Shown here piece by piece: positions 17,023 through 26,749 of a stretch of 64,000 nucleotides of DNA. Position 1 is the stretch's first letter. Each line of letters starts with the position of its first letter. The stretch covers positions 3,724,001 to 3,788,000 of the forward strand of contig CP129018.1 in the NCBI GenBank assembly GCA_020524525.2. Reading direction: 5' to 3'. A program made the translations under genes and the position numbers. The notes under the pieces were generated by a model. That model did no database searches and was not told the DNA's origin. It worked only from the letters and a program-made list of their open reading frames with translations. This DNA is from Bacillus tianshenii (lineage in GTDB: Bacteria > Bacillota > Bacilli > Bacillales > Bacillaceae_N).

Positions 17023-18429
17023 ATGAGTGTGAATAAGGAGTCTGTCCAACAAATTCTTGACGCCATTGGCGGAAAAGAAAATATCTCAGCAGCTACTCAC
17101 TGTGTCACTCGTCTACGCTTTGCGCTTAAGGATGAAAGTAAGGTTGATAAAGAAAAGCTTGATAACATTGAAATGGTGAAAGGCGCTTTCTCCAGTAATG
17201 GTCAATTTCAAGTTATTATTGGTCAAGGCTTGGTAGACAAGGTATATAAAGAACTCGTCACGATGGCGGGAATTGAAGAAGCAACGAAGGAAGATGTGAA
17301 GGACCAAACTTCTCAGAAGATGAATCCTTTACAGCGTGCTGTGAAAACGTTAGCAGACATTTTTATCCCAATTCTGCCTGCCATTGTTACAGCCGGTTTG
17401 CTTATGGGTCTTAATAATATCTTGACTGGTACAGGTATTTTTTACGATGAGAAAGCACTAATTGATGTTTATACGCAATGGGCAGACCTAGCAAACATGA
17501 TTAACCTAATTGCAAATACAGCATTCGTGTTCTTGCCTGGTTTGATTGGTTGGTCAGCGGTTAAGAGATTTGGTGGAAACCCATTATTAGGGATTGTTCT
17601 CGGCTTAATGCTTGTCCACCCAGATTTAACGAATGCGTGGAACTATGGGAATGCAAGTGCAAGTGGTGACTTGAAAGTATGGAACTTATTTGGATTAGAA
17701 GTTGAAAAGATTGGTTATCAAGGTCAAGTTCTTCCGGTATTAGTAGCATCTTATATTTTAGCTAAAATGGAAATTTATTTGAAAAAACTTATACCAGATG
17801 CATTTCAGCTACTGATAGTGGCACCTATCGCATTACTTGTCACAGGCTTCTTATCTTTCATTGCGATTGGTCCAGTGACATTTGCAATCGGTAATTTACT
17901 TACAGACGGCTTGATTAGTGTATTTGATACATTTGCAGCATTAGGTGGACTTATCTATGGTGGCTTCTATGCGCTGTTAGTTGTAACAGGTATGCACCAT
18001 ACATTCCTAGCTGTCGACTTACAATTAGTATCAAGCGCAGGTGGAACATTCTTATGGCCAATGCTTGCGCTATCTAATATCGCGCAAGGTTCTGCAGCTC
18101 TAGCAATGATGTTCCTGACAAAAGACGAGAAGCTTAAAGGTCTTTCATTAACATCTGCTATCTCTGCTTATCTCGGTATTACAGAACCTGCGATGTTTGG
18201 TGTGAATATTCGCTTTAAATATCCATTTATTGCAGCGATGATTTCTTCTGCAATTGCAGGGGTAATTGTATCAGTTAACGGTGTGAAAGCAGCATCAGTA
18301 GGTGTTGGTGGGGTACCGGGGATCTTCTCTATCTTCCCGCAATTCTGGGGAATCTTCTTGTTAGCGATGGCGATTGTTCTCGTATTACCATTCGCTTTAA
18401 CATATGGCTATGCAAAATTGAAAAAGTAA
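17023..18429 (+). CDS. treP: PTS trehalose-specific EIIBC component
   Basis: A 468-residue permease that imports trehalose as trehalose 6-phosphate. The EIIB domain (about 1-90) carries the phosphorylated Cys27 in ATHCVTRLRF. The EIIC domain follows with about 8-10 membrane segments and the signatures GGFYALLVVTGMHHTFLAVD and LGITEPAMFGVN. No EIIA domain is attached, as usual for TreP, which borrows a glucose-type EIIA. First gene of treP-treA-treR. AGGAGGGAAAG precedes the start. Confidence 0.94.
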   Translation: MSVNKESVQQILDAIGGKENISAATHCVTRLRFALKDESKVDKEKLDNIEMVKGAFSSNGQFQVIIGQGLVDKVYKELVTMAGIEEATKEDVKDQTSQKMNPLQRAVKTLADIFIPILPAIVTAGLLMGLNNILTGTGIFYDEKALIDVYTQWADLANMINLIANTAFVFLPGLIGWSAVKRFGGNPLLGIVLGLMLVHPDLTNAWNYGNASASGDLKVWNLFGLEVEKIGYQGQVLPVLVASYILAKMEIYLKKLIPDAFQLLIVAPIALLVTGFLSFIAIGPVTFAIGNLLTDGLISVFDTFAALGGLIYGGFYALLVVTGMHHTFLAVDLQLVSSAGGTFLWPMLALSNIAQGSAALAMMFLTKDEKLKGLSLTSAISAYLGITEPAMFGVNIRFKYPFIAAMISSAIAGVIVSVNGVKAASVGVGGVPGIFSIFPQFWGIFLLAMAIVLVLPFALTYGYAKLKK

Positions 18430-18439
18430 TAGAAGCATA

Positions 18440-18474
18440 CAGCAACTAGCAACCAGTCATGGGGTTAGTTGCTG
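18440..18474 (+). terminator. treP-treA intercistronic hairpin
   Basis: CAGCAACTA / TAGTTGCTG stem with a 17-base loop in the 92-base treP-treA gap. The following T-tract is poor, so it probably tunes or stabilises the mRNA rather than ending it. Confidence 0.5.
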
Positions 18475-18521
18475 TCTTCGCTTCATTGTATAATTCTTAA
18501 TTTTATCTAGGTGGTGACAGC

Positions 18522-20207
18522 ATGACACAGCCATGGTGGAAAAAGTCAGTCGTGTATCAAATTTATCCAAAAAGTTTCAATGATACACAAGGAAATGGAA
18601 CAGGTGATATTCAAGGGATTATTGAAAAATTAGATTATCTAAAGGAACTTGGTGTTGATGTTATTTGGCTAACACCGATTTATAAATCACCACAGCGTGA
18701 TAATGGATATGATATTAGCGACTATTTTGACATCCATGAAGAGTACGGCACGATGGAAGATGTCGATAGGCTGTTAGATGAGGCTCATAAGCGTGGTATT
18801 AAGCTTATTATGGATATCGTTGTCAATCACACGTCAACTGAGCATGAATGGTTTAAAGAATCAAGAAAGTCGAAGGATAATCCTTATCGGGAGTTTTATA
18901 TTTGGAAAGACCCAGTAGATGGGGATGTGCCAAATAATTGGCAGTCAAAGTTCGGAGGTTCAGCTTGGAAGTACGATGAGAACACAGGTCAATATTATTT
19001 ACACTTGTTTGATGTCACGCAAGCTGATTTGAATTGGGAAAATGAAGAGGTCCGTCGAAAAGTCTATGACATGATGGACTTCTGGTTTAAGAAAGGGGTA
19101 GACGGTTTTCGTTTGGATGTGATTAACCTCATTTCGAAAGACCAAAGCTTCCCAAATGATGATGGAACTGTTGCTCCTGGTGACGGTAGAAAGTTCTATA
19201 CAGATGGTCCGCGTGCCCACGAATTTATGCATGAAATGAACGAAGAAGTATTTTCAAAGTATAATTCGATGACAGTAGGAGAAATGTCTTCCACAACGGT
19301 TGAAGACTGTATAAAATACACGCATCCTGACCGTAAAGAGCTAGATATGACATTTAACTTTCATCATTTGAAAGTCGACTATCCGAATGGAGAAAAATGG
19401 ACAGTTGCTGACTTTGACTTCCTTTCCTTGAAGCAGATTTTGTCAAAATGGCAAGTGGAAATGCATAAGGGCGGCGGCTGGAACGCATTATTCTGGTGTA
19501 ACCATGACCAGCCTCGTGTTGTGACTCGTTACGGCGATGATACAATTTATCATAGAGAGTCTGCAAAGATGTTAGCAACGACTATCCACTTTATGCAAGG
19601 AACACCGTATATTTACCAAGGTGAAGAAATCGGCATGACAAATCCGAAGTTTGAAACAATTGATGATTACCGTGATGTTGAATCCTTAAACATTTATAAT
19701 ATCTTGCAAGAAGAAGGAAAGTCCAAAGAGGAGATTATTGAAATCTTAAAGCAGAAATCCCGAGATAATTCCCGTACTCCTGTACAGTGGGATGACAGTG
19801 CGAACGCTGGTTTTACACCTGGAACACCTTGGATTCCAGTTGCTTCGAATTATAAAGAGATTAACGTTCAGCAAGCGTTACAGGATACTGACTCTGTATT
19901 CTATCATTACAAAAAGCTTATTGATTTGCGTAAACATTTAGATATTATGACAGATGGCGATTACCAGCTGCTGCTTGAGGAGCATCCGCGGATCTTTGCT
20001 TATACACGTAATACAGAGAAGGAAACATTGCTTGTTATTAACAATTTTTATGGTGAGGAAACAACGTTTGAGTTACCTGAAAATGTAGATATGTCAAAGT
20101 ATGACAGTCGATTGATTATAAGTAATTATGAAGATTCGTCAGAGGAATATCATCGAATTCTATTGCGCCCATATGAGTCGCTCGTATATCATCTAAAGAA
20201 GAAATAA
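18522..20207 (+). CDS. treA: alpha,alpha-phosphotrehalase
   Basis: A 561-residue GH13 enzyme in the cytoplasm that splits trehalose 6-phosphate to glucose and glucose 6-phosphate. The start TQPWWKKSVVYQIYPKSFNDT is typical. The catalytic nucleophile Asp199 lies in GFRLDVINL, the acid/base Glu254 in VGEMSS and the third Asp in WCNHDQPR. The context between the PTS permease and TreR makes the trehalose 6-phosphate substrate secure compared with other oligo-1,6-glucosidases. AGGTGGTGA is the ribosome binding site. Confidence 0.94.
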   Translation: MTQPWWKKSVVYQIYPKSFNDTQGNGTGDIQGIIEKLDYLKELGVDVIWLTPIYKSPQRDNGYDISDYFDIHEEYGTMEDVDRLLDEAHKRGIKLIMDIVVNHTSTEHEWFKESRKSKDNPYREFYIWKDPVDGDVPNNWQSKFGGSAWKYDENTGQYYLHLFDVTQADLNWENEEVRRKVYDMMDFWFKKGVDGFRLDVINLISKDQSFPNDDGTVAPGDGRKFYTDGPRAHEFMHEMNEEVFSKYNSMTVGEMSSTTVEDCIKYTHPDRKELDMTFNFHHLKVDYPNGEKWTVADFDFLSLKQILSKWQVEMHKGGGWNALFWCNHDQPRVVTRYGDDTIYHRESAKMLATTIHFMQGTPYIYQGEEIGMTNPKFETIDDYRDVESLNIYNILQEEGKSKEEIIEILKQKSRDNSRTPVQWDDSANAGFTPGTPWIPVASNYKEINVQQALQDTDSVFYHYKKLIDLRKHLDIMTDGDYQLLLEEHPRIFAYTRNTEKETLLVINNFYGEETTFELPENVDMSKYDSRLIISNYEDSSEEYHRILLRPYESLVYHLKKK

Positions 20208-20224
20208 TAGAAACGGTGATCCTA

Positions 20225-20947
20225 ATGAAAAATAAATATCTTGGCATTTATCAAGACCTTGCTGAAAAGATTGAACAAGGCACATATAAGCCAAATGAAA
20301 AATTACCTTCTGAGAATGAGCTTGTTGAAGAATATAATGTATCACGGGAAACGATTCGCAAGGCTCTTAACATTCTTGCTCAAAATGGTTATATTCAAAA
20401 AATTCGCGGTAAAGGCTCAGTTGTATTAGAAATAGGGAAGTTTGATTTTCCGATTACTGGTCTTGTCAGCTTTAAAGAAATTGCCAATAAAATTGGTAAG
20501 GAATCAAGTACCACGGTTCATGAACTTTCTATCGTGGAACCTGACCAATACCTTATGAATCAGCTTCAAGTGAAAGAGAGTGCAGAGATTTGGAAGGTTG
20601 TGCGCGTTCGAAAAATTGATAAAGAGCGTATTATTCTAGATAAAGACTATTTCAATAAGAAGTATGTCCCGACTCTAACGAAGCAAGTGTGTGAAGATTC
20701 GATTTATGAATACTTAGAAGGTACACTAGGTATTCAAATAAGTTTTGCAAAAAAAGAATTTTTTGTTGAAAAAGCAACAGAGGAAGATCGAGAGCTATTG
20801 GATTTAAAGGAATTCGATTCAGTTGTAGTAGTGAAAAATTATGTTTATCTAAATGATGCGAGTTTAATGGAATATACGGAATCAAGGCATCGTCCAGATA
20901 AGTTTCGGTTCGTCGATTTTGCAAGACGCCAACATGGGCTACAATAA
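20225..20947 (+). CDS. treR: trehalose operon repressor TreR (GntR family)
   Basis: A 240-residue GntR/HutC-type regulator. The winged helix is at about 1-70 (IYQDLAEKIEQGTYKPNEKLPSENEL..SRETIRKALN) and the UTRA ligand domain follows. In B. subtilis TreR is released by trehalose 6-phosphate. GTG at 20216 is in frame, but the ATG at 20225 fits the family start MKNKYLGIYQDL better. It sits 17 bases after treA, and its expected operators are those at 16861-16906. Confidence 0.93.
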   Translation: MKNKYLGIYQDLAEKIEQGTYKPNEKLPSENELVEEYNVSRETIRKALNILAQNGYIQKIRGKGSVVLEIGKFDFPITGLVSFKEIANKIGKESSTTVHELSIVEPDQYLMNQLQVKESAEIWKVVRVRKIDKERIILDKDYFNKKYVPTLTKQVCEDSIYEYLEGTLGIQISFAKKEFFVEKATEEDRELLDLKEFDSVVVVKNYVYLNDASLMEYTESRHRPDKFRFVDFARRQHGLQ

Positions 20948-20958
20948 TGACCATAAAG

Positions 20959-20989
20959 AAGACTCCAGTGAACAATCTGGAGTCTTTTT
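20959..20989 (+). terminator. tre operon terminator
   Basis: AAGACTCCAG / CTGGAGTCTT stem with an 8-base loop and a T-run, directly after treR. Confidence 0.9.
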
Positions 20990-21108
20990 GTATGAGAAAA
21001 AAGAAAAAGACAAAATATTTAATAATTATTTCAAATATTTCGCTTTTTTTCGAGAGGATATGAAAAAAATATATTGTATAATATAGGAAAACAGAAGGAG
21101 TTTTAGGG

Positions 21109-21836
21109 ATGTTTTATGAGCATATACAACCTCAAAAGTTAAAAACATTTTTAATGAACCCAACTCATGAAACGTTGGAAAGTCTACTCCTATTTAACAC
21201 TGGGGGAAACGGATTTTCTTGATTTCAAGATGAAATGGATTGATTTAACGAAGCTTGCAAAGCATACATTAGCAATAGCAAATTCTGGCGGAGGCTGTAT
21301 CTTAATGGGGGGTAGGCCAGAAAGAAGATGGCACAGTTCTTCTCGATGGCATGAGTGATGAGGATTTCCTGGATAAAGCCGATGTCGATAATAAGCTCGA
21401 AAATTATTTGCCAAAGTATTTGAAATACCGTACTGAGGACTTTATTTTCAATGAATACGCAGCTGAACCTATCCGCAATAAAAAGTTCCAAGTATTAATT
21501 ATTGAATATGATCCAAAGTATGTACCTTATACCTCGATTATTAGCAGAGGAGAGCTTCGTTATGGGGCTATTTATGTTCGTCAAGGCACAAAGACACTTG
21601 AAGCGACACATGAAAAGCTTGTTGAGATGATTTTAAGGAAGGTTCAATCTGGTGGTTCTTTCTCCACAGAATTAAGTCTTCAAGAACATTTGATGCAATT
21701 GAGGCATCTATACTACGAGAAAAATAGGCAATTTGATGAGGAATATGAGCAATTTATTGAGCAGGTGATTATCAAAAAACAAAAGCGTATCGAAGAGGTT
21801 TTAGACCTCCATTCCGCAGCGAGCGAAAGCGAATGA
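21109..21836 (+). pseudogene. AlbA_2 (Schlafen-like) ATP-binding domain gene with two frameshifts
   Basis: Three successive frames together encode one protein. The first starts at ATG 21109 (MFYEHIQPQKLK..), the second holds the AlbA_2 core (ETDFLDFKMKW..LAKHTLAIANSGGGCILMG) and the third continues to a stop at 21836 with the C-terminal half. The shifts fall in G runs: five G at 21202-21206 and six G at 21307-21312. Removing one G from each restores exactly 241 codons. Family members bind DNA or act as accessory regulators, but the role here is unknown. Causes could be sequencing error, true decay, or slippage-based phase variation. Confidence 0.75.
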
Positions 21837-21974
21837 ATGTTTTATTATTGTTAAGATATGTCTGGACAACTATTTTGAAGAAATTGGATTCGATATAATT
21901 ATGGAAGTTAAATTGAAGTGAGCTTTGGCTTGGGGGAGCCTGCTTAACAAATAAAAAGATGGGGGTATGTCATT

Positions 21975-23747
21975 TTGTTATTTAGAAAGCTTCATTCTAA
22001 ACCAACTTCATTAGTACCAATTCAGGAAAGTGATATACAAGCTACTGAAAGGTTAAATCAAAAGCTAAAATATTTGCAACTGACGAAAAAGGATTTACAA
22101 AATTTAAGAAAACTAGAGCCAATAATGGAACAATATGCCGAAGAGATTACAAATAGGCACTACGAAATGATTTTGCAGCTTCCAGAATTAAAGAAAATGG
22201 TTGATGATCATAGTACAGTTGATCGGTTATCAAAAACATTTGTCAACTACATGAAGTCAATCCCTAAAGTAGAAATCAATATCGAGTATATCCAAGAACG
22301 ACGAAAAATCGGGCAAGTTCATTGCCGGATTAAAATGCCTCAAGAGTGGTTTATTGGCTCATTTATTCGTGTATACGAATATGTTCTTCCAGCGGTTGCT
22401 AGCCGTTTCGCTCGAAATCCCGCTGAACTTTCAGACGTCCTTCTAGCCCTCCATAAAATCTTGACACTTGATGCCCAAATTGCTTTAGCTGCTTATCAAG
22501 AAGCACATGATTTTCAAGTTGTTGAAAATGCAAGTAACATCATGGAAGTTATTATCGGAACAGAAAAAGTAAATGCCCTATTGGGGACAGTCGAAGCTGT
22601 TAGCTCAACGATTAGTGAGGTTGAAAGTGTTAGTGCTTCTACTGAGGAGTTAAATGCTTCTGTTGAGGAAATCGCCGGAAGCGCAGAAGGAATGCACCAG
22701 CGAACAGCTCATGTTATTGATGAAATTAGCTACGGAAAGTCAACAATTCAACAATCATTGGATGGCTTTCAGAAGGTCGCTGGTGAATTTACTCAGACGA
22801 AAAGTTATATCAATCATCTTATTGCAGAAGTTGATAACATTTCAACTGTTGTTGGGTTTATTAGAGAGATTGCTGAACAAACGAATTTGCTAGCTCTGAA
22901 TGCTTCCATTGAAGCCGCGCGTGCGGGTGAGCAAGGAAAAGGGTTTGCTGTAGTAGCGGCTGAAGTAAGAAAATTAGCTGAGCAGACGACGAAATCAGTG
23001 AATCAAATTACATCGACGATTAAGCAGATGCAAAACGAGGCTGAGCAAGTTGAGACGATGACGGATGATACAATTCAACAATTGAACGCTCAAGTGGAGA
23101 AATCTCAAGAAGCAAGCAGAGCACTTGACCAAATTATTCACAAAGTTGATGAAATCGGATCTTCGACTGGAAATATTGCAGCGATTACAAAACAACAAGC
23201 AGCAGCCACAGATGGTATTACGGAAAGTATGAGTACACTGTTTGAGGATACAAAAGCAATTGGAAGGCGTTCTGTCGAAACAGGAGAAGCAGTATTTGAG
23301 ATTAGCTTAGAATTTAACCAATTGCGTCAGGAAGCCGTTCAGTCAATTACCTTCCTTCGTAACAAAGAGTTAATTCGAATTGTACAAACTGAACATTTAT
23401 TATGGAAATGGTGGCTATATAATAATATTCTTGGCTATCACACAATGGATGAAAAGGATTTAGTTGATGAGAATAATTGTCGTTTTGGTAAGTGGTATTC
23501 AGAGATGAAGAAGAACCCTCAGTTTGCACAGCTACCGTCTTTTAAAGCATTAGATGAACCACATCGCAAGGTCCATCGTTTGGCTGAACAAATTTTCGGT
23601 TTAACGAAACAAAATAAAAAAAGGGAAGCGAAAGAGCTCCTTGCTGAGTTAGAAGCCCTTTCCCAAGAAATGGTTGTTTGCCTTCAAACGCTAGCGAAAG
23701 ATATCAGTAATACAGACTTGGAACTAATGGGGATGGAATTACGCTAG
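21975..23747 (+). CDS. globin-coupled chemotaxis transducer with C-terminal CZB zinc domain
   Basis: A 590-residue cytoplasmic receptor without membrane segments. Residues about 20-180 form a sensor globin of the HemAT type; the proximal haem ligand is probably His116 in QVHCRI, followed by the conserved EWFIGSF. A methyl-accepting signalling domain covers about 210-450 with the hairpin tip [32 protein letters not shown]. Residues about 470-580 form a CZB domain: His474, Cys502 in CRFGKWY, and His530/His534 in HRKVH, with the expected spacing. HemAT steers cells to oxygen, and CZB domains bind zinc and can sense oxidants. The start is TTG at 21975 with GGGGGT upstream. It is a lone gene. Confidence 0.9.
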   Translation: MLFRKLHSKPTSLVPIQESDIQATERLNQKLKYLQLTKKDLQNLRKLEPIMEQYAEEITNRHYEMILQLPELKKMVDDHSTVDRLSKTFVNYMKSIPKVEINIEYIQERRKIGQVHCRIKMPQEWFIGSFIRVYEYVLPAVASRFARNPAELSDVLLALHKILTLDAQIALAAYQEAHDFQVVENASNIMEVIIGTEKVNALLGTVEAVSSTISEVESVSASTEELNASVEEIAGSAEGMHQRTAHVIDEISYGKSTIQQSLDGFQKVAGEFTQTKSYINHLIAEVDNISTVVGFIREIAEQTNLLALNASIEAARAGEQGKGFAVVAAEVRKLAEQTTKSVNQITSTIKQMQNEAEQVETMTDDTIQQLNAQVEKSQEASRALDQIIHKVDEIGSSTGNIAAITKQQAAATDGITESMSTLFEDTKAIGRRSVETGEAVFEISLEFNQLRQEAVQSITFLRNKELIRIVQTEHLLWKWWLYNNILGYHTMDEKDLVDENNCRFGKWYSEMKKNPQFAQLPSFKALDEPHRKVHRLAEQIFGLTKQNKKREAKELLAELEALSQEMVVCLQTLAKDISNTDLELMGMELR

Positions 23748-23750
23748 TCG

Positions 23751-24023
23751 TTAGTATTTTATTTTAAAAGACGAGTAGATTTTTAGTTCATATAATTCAG
23801 TGACATCCAGGGAGTCTACTTTTGAGAAGGGGCTTCCTTTTTCAATTTCAGAAAGAAATTCATCCATCTTATTAGCTGGGCCTTCGACATCAATTTCTAC
23901 ACTTTCATCACGTTTGTTCTTCACCCAGCCTTTCATGCTGTATTCAAGGGCTTTTTGTTGTACGTATGCTCGAAACCCAACACCTTGGACATTTCCGTGC
24001 ACAATTATATGATAACGTTTCAT
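23751..24023 (-). CDS. acyP: acylphosphatase
   Basis: A 90-residue enzyme that hydrolyses acyl phosphates. The catalytic loop GNVQGVGFRAY contains the conserved Arg, and the second motif GWVKNKRDESVEIDVEGP contains the conserved Asn. AAGTGAGGCG precedes the ATG. It is the counterpart of B. subtilis yflL, consistent with the yfl-yfk synteny. It converges on the chemoreceptor gene with only 3 bases between stops. Confidence 0.92.
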   Translation of the reverse strand: MKRYHIIVHGNVQGVGFRAYVQQKALEYSMKGWVKNKRDESVEIDVEGPANKMDEFLSEIEKGSPFSKVDSLDVTELYELKIYSSFKIKY

Positions 24024-24147
24024 GATCTGTTCGCCTCACTTTCAAAGCTCTCAATTTAACTCTGTGATCATTTTATTTCCTTTCCTTGTTTAGATTAAAC
24101 TGCTCTCGACCATAATGGGTAAAAAAGGATGAGAGAGGGGAAGGAGA

Positions 24148-25245
24148 ATGAGAGATAAGCAGGGCGTTCCAGGTCATTTTATTAAAGTTGGAAGAGGAGC
24201 ATATCTATCAAAACATGATCCTCGCTTCTTAGAAAAATATATTCACTATTTCCCTGAAGATGGACAGAAGCTGTATGAGTATGCCAGCCTGCTTTCCTCA
24301 CAAGGAAAACATAAGCAGGCACAACAGTACTACCGGCGCGCAGCATTGCATGGCTATTTTGGAGGTGTGTCAACCGCTGCTATTACGAAAACTGATCACG
24401 AAGAAGAGGAAAAGAAAGATTCCAAGCAAGCATGGGCGTCTGCTCTGTTATGGATAAATGTCCTTTTGCTTGTTATCTTACTGGTGTTTGTCGGGAATGT
24501 TCTGCTTACGGAATTAGCAGGCGGAAAACATTCTGTTCTTTCTCTAAAATCTATCGAAGCAGAGGAAACAATTGAAGAAGAACCTGCCGTAATAGGAGAA
24601 AAATATCCACTTGCTCTCATTGCAGTAAATCAAGCTATTCAATCATACGCTGACATGAAAGGCTACTACCCAAAGGATTTACAACATTTGAAAGGTTCGT
24701 ATCCTGATAACTGGGTAAGTATCCTACCTGCCGATGTTTTTTATAATAGAAGAGAGAATGATTATGAGCTGACTTGGCGTGGTGAGGATGTTTCGCATCT
24801 TTTACCGTCGCTTCAGCTCACTTTTTATGAAGGCAATAATCAGCTCGTGTTGATGGCTGGAGAAGAAGTAGTTAGGGTCTACCCTGTCGCGTCCGGCCGT
24901 GAGCCGTTAACCTTTTCAAGTAGCGCAGTAACTGAACGGGTGGTGAACCCGAATGGCGGGACAGGCGTACTTGGAACCCGGGGGCTGGTACTTCATGATA
25001 ATTATGCGATTCACGGGACTAATCAGCCTGAACTGATTGGTGAGCGTGTCAGCAAAGGCTGTTTACGTTTATTAAATGAAGACATTGAAGAGCTATATCC
25101 ATATATTCCAATTGGAACGCCTTTGACTGTAGAGAAAGGGAAATTTATAGGGGAACCTTCCATGCTTAAAGGTCTTCCAGCATTTTCATCGCCTCTTTTA
25201 GCTCATGAGCAGACAAATTTAAAGTGGTTCAAATGGCGTCAGTAA
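24148..25245 (+). CDS. membrane-anchored YkuD-type L,D-transpeptidase
   Basis: A 365-residue protein. Residues 1-80 are soluble and TPR-like (YASLLSSQGKHKQAQQYYRRAALHGY), a membrane helix lies at about 97-120, and the remainder is outside. The YkuD catalytic domain ends with IHGTNQPELIGERVSKGCLRL, carrying the His, Ser, Gly-Cys and Arg of the motif. Such enzymes cross-link or modify peptidoglycan using a cysteine. The cytoplasmic repeat region joined to an outside transpeptidase is unusual. GGGGAAGGAG is the ribosome binding site. Confidence 0.85.
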   Translation: MRDKQGVPGHFIKVGRGAYLSKHDPRFLEKYIHYFPEDGQKLYEYASLLSSQGKHKQAQQYYRRAALHGYFGGVSTAAITKTDHEEEEKKDSKQAWASALLWINVLLLVILLVFVGNVLLTELAGGKHSVLSLKSIEAEETIEEEPAVIGEKYPLALIAVNQAIQSYADMKGYYPKDLQHLKGSYPDNWVSILPADVFYNRRENDYELTWRGEDVSHLLPSLQLTFYEGNNQLVLMAGEEVVRVYPVASGREPLTFSSSAVTERVVNPNGGTGVLGTRGLVLHDNYAIHGTNQPELIGERVSKGCLRLLNEDIEELYPYIPIGTPLTVEKGKFIGEPSMLKGLPAFSSPLLAHEQTNLKWFKWRQ

Positions 25246-25301
25246 TATTTTTGCGATAAAATGTGTACGTTGCTATTTTCGTGATTAAAGGAGTATTATA
25301 G

Positions 25302-26312
25302 ATGATTATTTTAATTACTGGCGTTGCAGGATTTATCGGTTTTCATACAGCTCAAAAATGTTTAGAACAAGGTTGGACAGTAGTAGGGATTGATAATATG
25401 AATGACTATTACAGTCCAACCTTAAAGAAGGATAGACTTGGTCAGCTTCAAAGTGAGAAGTTTGTTTTTTGTAAAGGGGATCTTGTTGATCAAAGCTTTG
25501 TACAAGATGTCTTTCAAAAGTATAAACCTGAGAAAGTTCTTCACCTTGCAGCACAGCCAGGGGTACGTTACAGCCTGGTAGAGCCTGAACCTTATGTTCA
25601 AAGCAATATTGTCGGTTTCTTTCATATAATTGAAGCGGCAAAACAAGCAGATGTAGATCATTTTATTTATGCATCTTCAAGCTCGGTGTACGGAGCAAAT
25701 CGAAAGGTACCATTTTCTGAACATGATCATACTGAGCATCCTGTAAACCTCTATGCAGCAAGTAAGAAGGCGAATGAAATGATGGCACATAGCTATAGTC
25801 ATTTATATGGGTTGCCGACGACTGGTCTGCGTTTTTTTACGGTATACGGGCCATGGGGACGTCCGGATATGGCGCCTTTTATTTTTACCGATGCCATTTT
25901 ACAAGGGAAAACGTTGCAGGTGTATGGTCACGGGCAAGCGCTTCGTGATTTTACATATATTGACGATATTGTGGACGGGGTCTTCCGCGTGATGGAACGC
26001 AAGGCTAAACGGAATGAGGCGTGGAATGGATTAGAGCCTGATCCAGCAACATCTACTGCACCATACGAAATTTTTAATATAGGGAATAGTTCTCCTGTGA
26101 AAGTAATTGATTTTATTGAAGCATTAGAAGAAGCGTTAGGAATAGAAGCAAAAAAAGATTTTCAGCCGTTAGATAGAAGCGAAGTACAGGCGACACATGC
26201 AGATATGACGAGGTTTGCAGAAAGATTTCACTTTCAGCCACGTATATCGCTAAATGAAGGCGTGAAGAGATTTGTGGAATGGTATAAATGGTATGAAAAA
26301 AAGTCCCAATGA
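25302..26312 (+). CDS. UDP-glucuronate 4-epimerase-type NAD-dependent epimerase
   Basis: A 336-residue extended short-chain dehydrogenase. The NAD fold begins at residue 3 (ITGVAGFIGFH), the catalytic Ser-Tyr-Lys are in ASSSSVYG and NLYAASKKANE, and LAAQPGVRYSLVEP plus FFTVYGPWGRPDMA are typical of UDP-glucuronate 4-epimerases that supply UDP-galacturonate for capsule or teichuronic-type polymers. UDP-glucose 4-epimerase is less likely. It stands alone, without other polysaccharide genes around it. Confidence 0.85.
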   Translation: MIILITGVAGFIGFHTAQKCLEQGWTVVGIDNMNDYYSPTLKKDRLGQLQSEKFVFCKGDLVDQSFVQDVFQKYKPEKVLHLAAQPGVRYSLVEPEPYVQSNIVGFFHIIEAAKQADVDHFIYASSSSVYGANRKVPFSEHDHTEHPVNLYAASKKANEMMAHSYSHLYGLPTTGLRFFTVYGPWGRPDMAPFIFTDAILQGKTLQVYGHGQALRDFTYIDDIVDGVFRVMERKAKRNEAWNGLEPDPATSTAPYEIFNIGNSSPVKVIDFIEALEEALGIEAKKDFQPLDRSEVQATHADMTRFAERFHFQPRISLNEGVKRFVEWYKWYEKKSQ

Positions 26313-26325
26313 CAGGGACTTTTTC
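26297..26325 (+). terminator. epimerase terminator
   Basis: AAAAAGTCCC / GGGACTTTTT hairpin whose loop contains the epimerase stop codon. Confidence 0.85.
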
Positions 26326-26329
26326 TAAC

Positions 26330-26402
26330 TGCTCCGAGGCAAAGAGCGCCTCTATGCTTGAAGACTCCAGCAATCGGACAGCCTAACCGCCTTTCTTCGC
26401 TT
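26330..26402. repeat. dispersed intergenic repeat, short copy
   Basis: It begins GCTCCGAGGCAAAGAGCGCC, followed by TCTATGC and TGAAG.CTCCAGCAA, and ends CGCCTTTCTTCGCTTTTCTT. Almost the same series occurs at 55842-55918, and its second half at about 63849-63900. No coding function is apparent. Confidence 0.75.
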
Positions 26403-26405
26403 TTC

Positions 26406-26627
26406 TTATTTCCGTAAATTTGATAGTTCGTCGACGATGGCGTTCATTTCGTTTGTTGAGAAGTTATCTTTTCGTTCTACCATTTCGTAAATGTCTTTCA
26501 AGTCTTCGTACTTATCTTCATCAATATCTGATGCTTGAATTGCGCCTGCATTTACCATTCTTAATTTTGTTTTAATCTCATCAAGCATGAATGTAATGTT
26601 TTCTTCTGTTTTTTGTGTTAAATCCAC
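26406..26627 (-). CDS. yfkK: DUF1128 family protein YfkK
   Basis: A 73-residue soluble helical protein. KLRMVNAGAIQASDIDEDKYEDLKDIYEMVERKDNFS..EM matches the DUF1128 family as I recall YfkK of B. subtilis. The function is unknown. In B. subtilis it neighbours yfkJ; here the AlsT gene, a TnpB element and an ABC transporter intervene. Confidence 0.88.
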   Translation of the reverse strand: MDLTQKTEENITFMLDEIKTKLRMVNAGAIQASDIDEDKYEDLKDIYEMVERKDNFSTNEMNAIVDELSNLRK

Positions 26628-26715
26628 TATTGTTCACCCTCTCGAACGAAGATGTATTTATCTTAACATGGGGGGAGGGACATTTAAAGGACAGTAATAT
26701 TGGTAACAAGTAAAA

Positions 26716-26746
26716 AAGACAGGAGCTGGATGCTCCTGTCTTTGTA
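26716..26746 (-). terminator. alsT-like gene terminator
   Basis: AAAGACAGGAGC / GCTCCTGTCTTT hairpin with A-run on its left (T-run on the minus strand) after the stop at 26750. Confidence 0.85.
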
Positions 26747-26749
26747 AAA

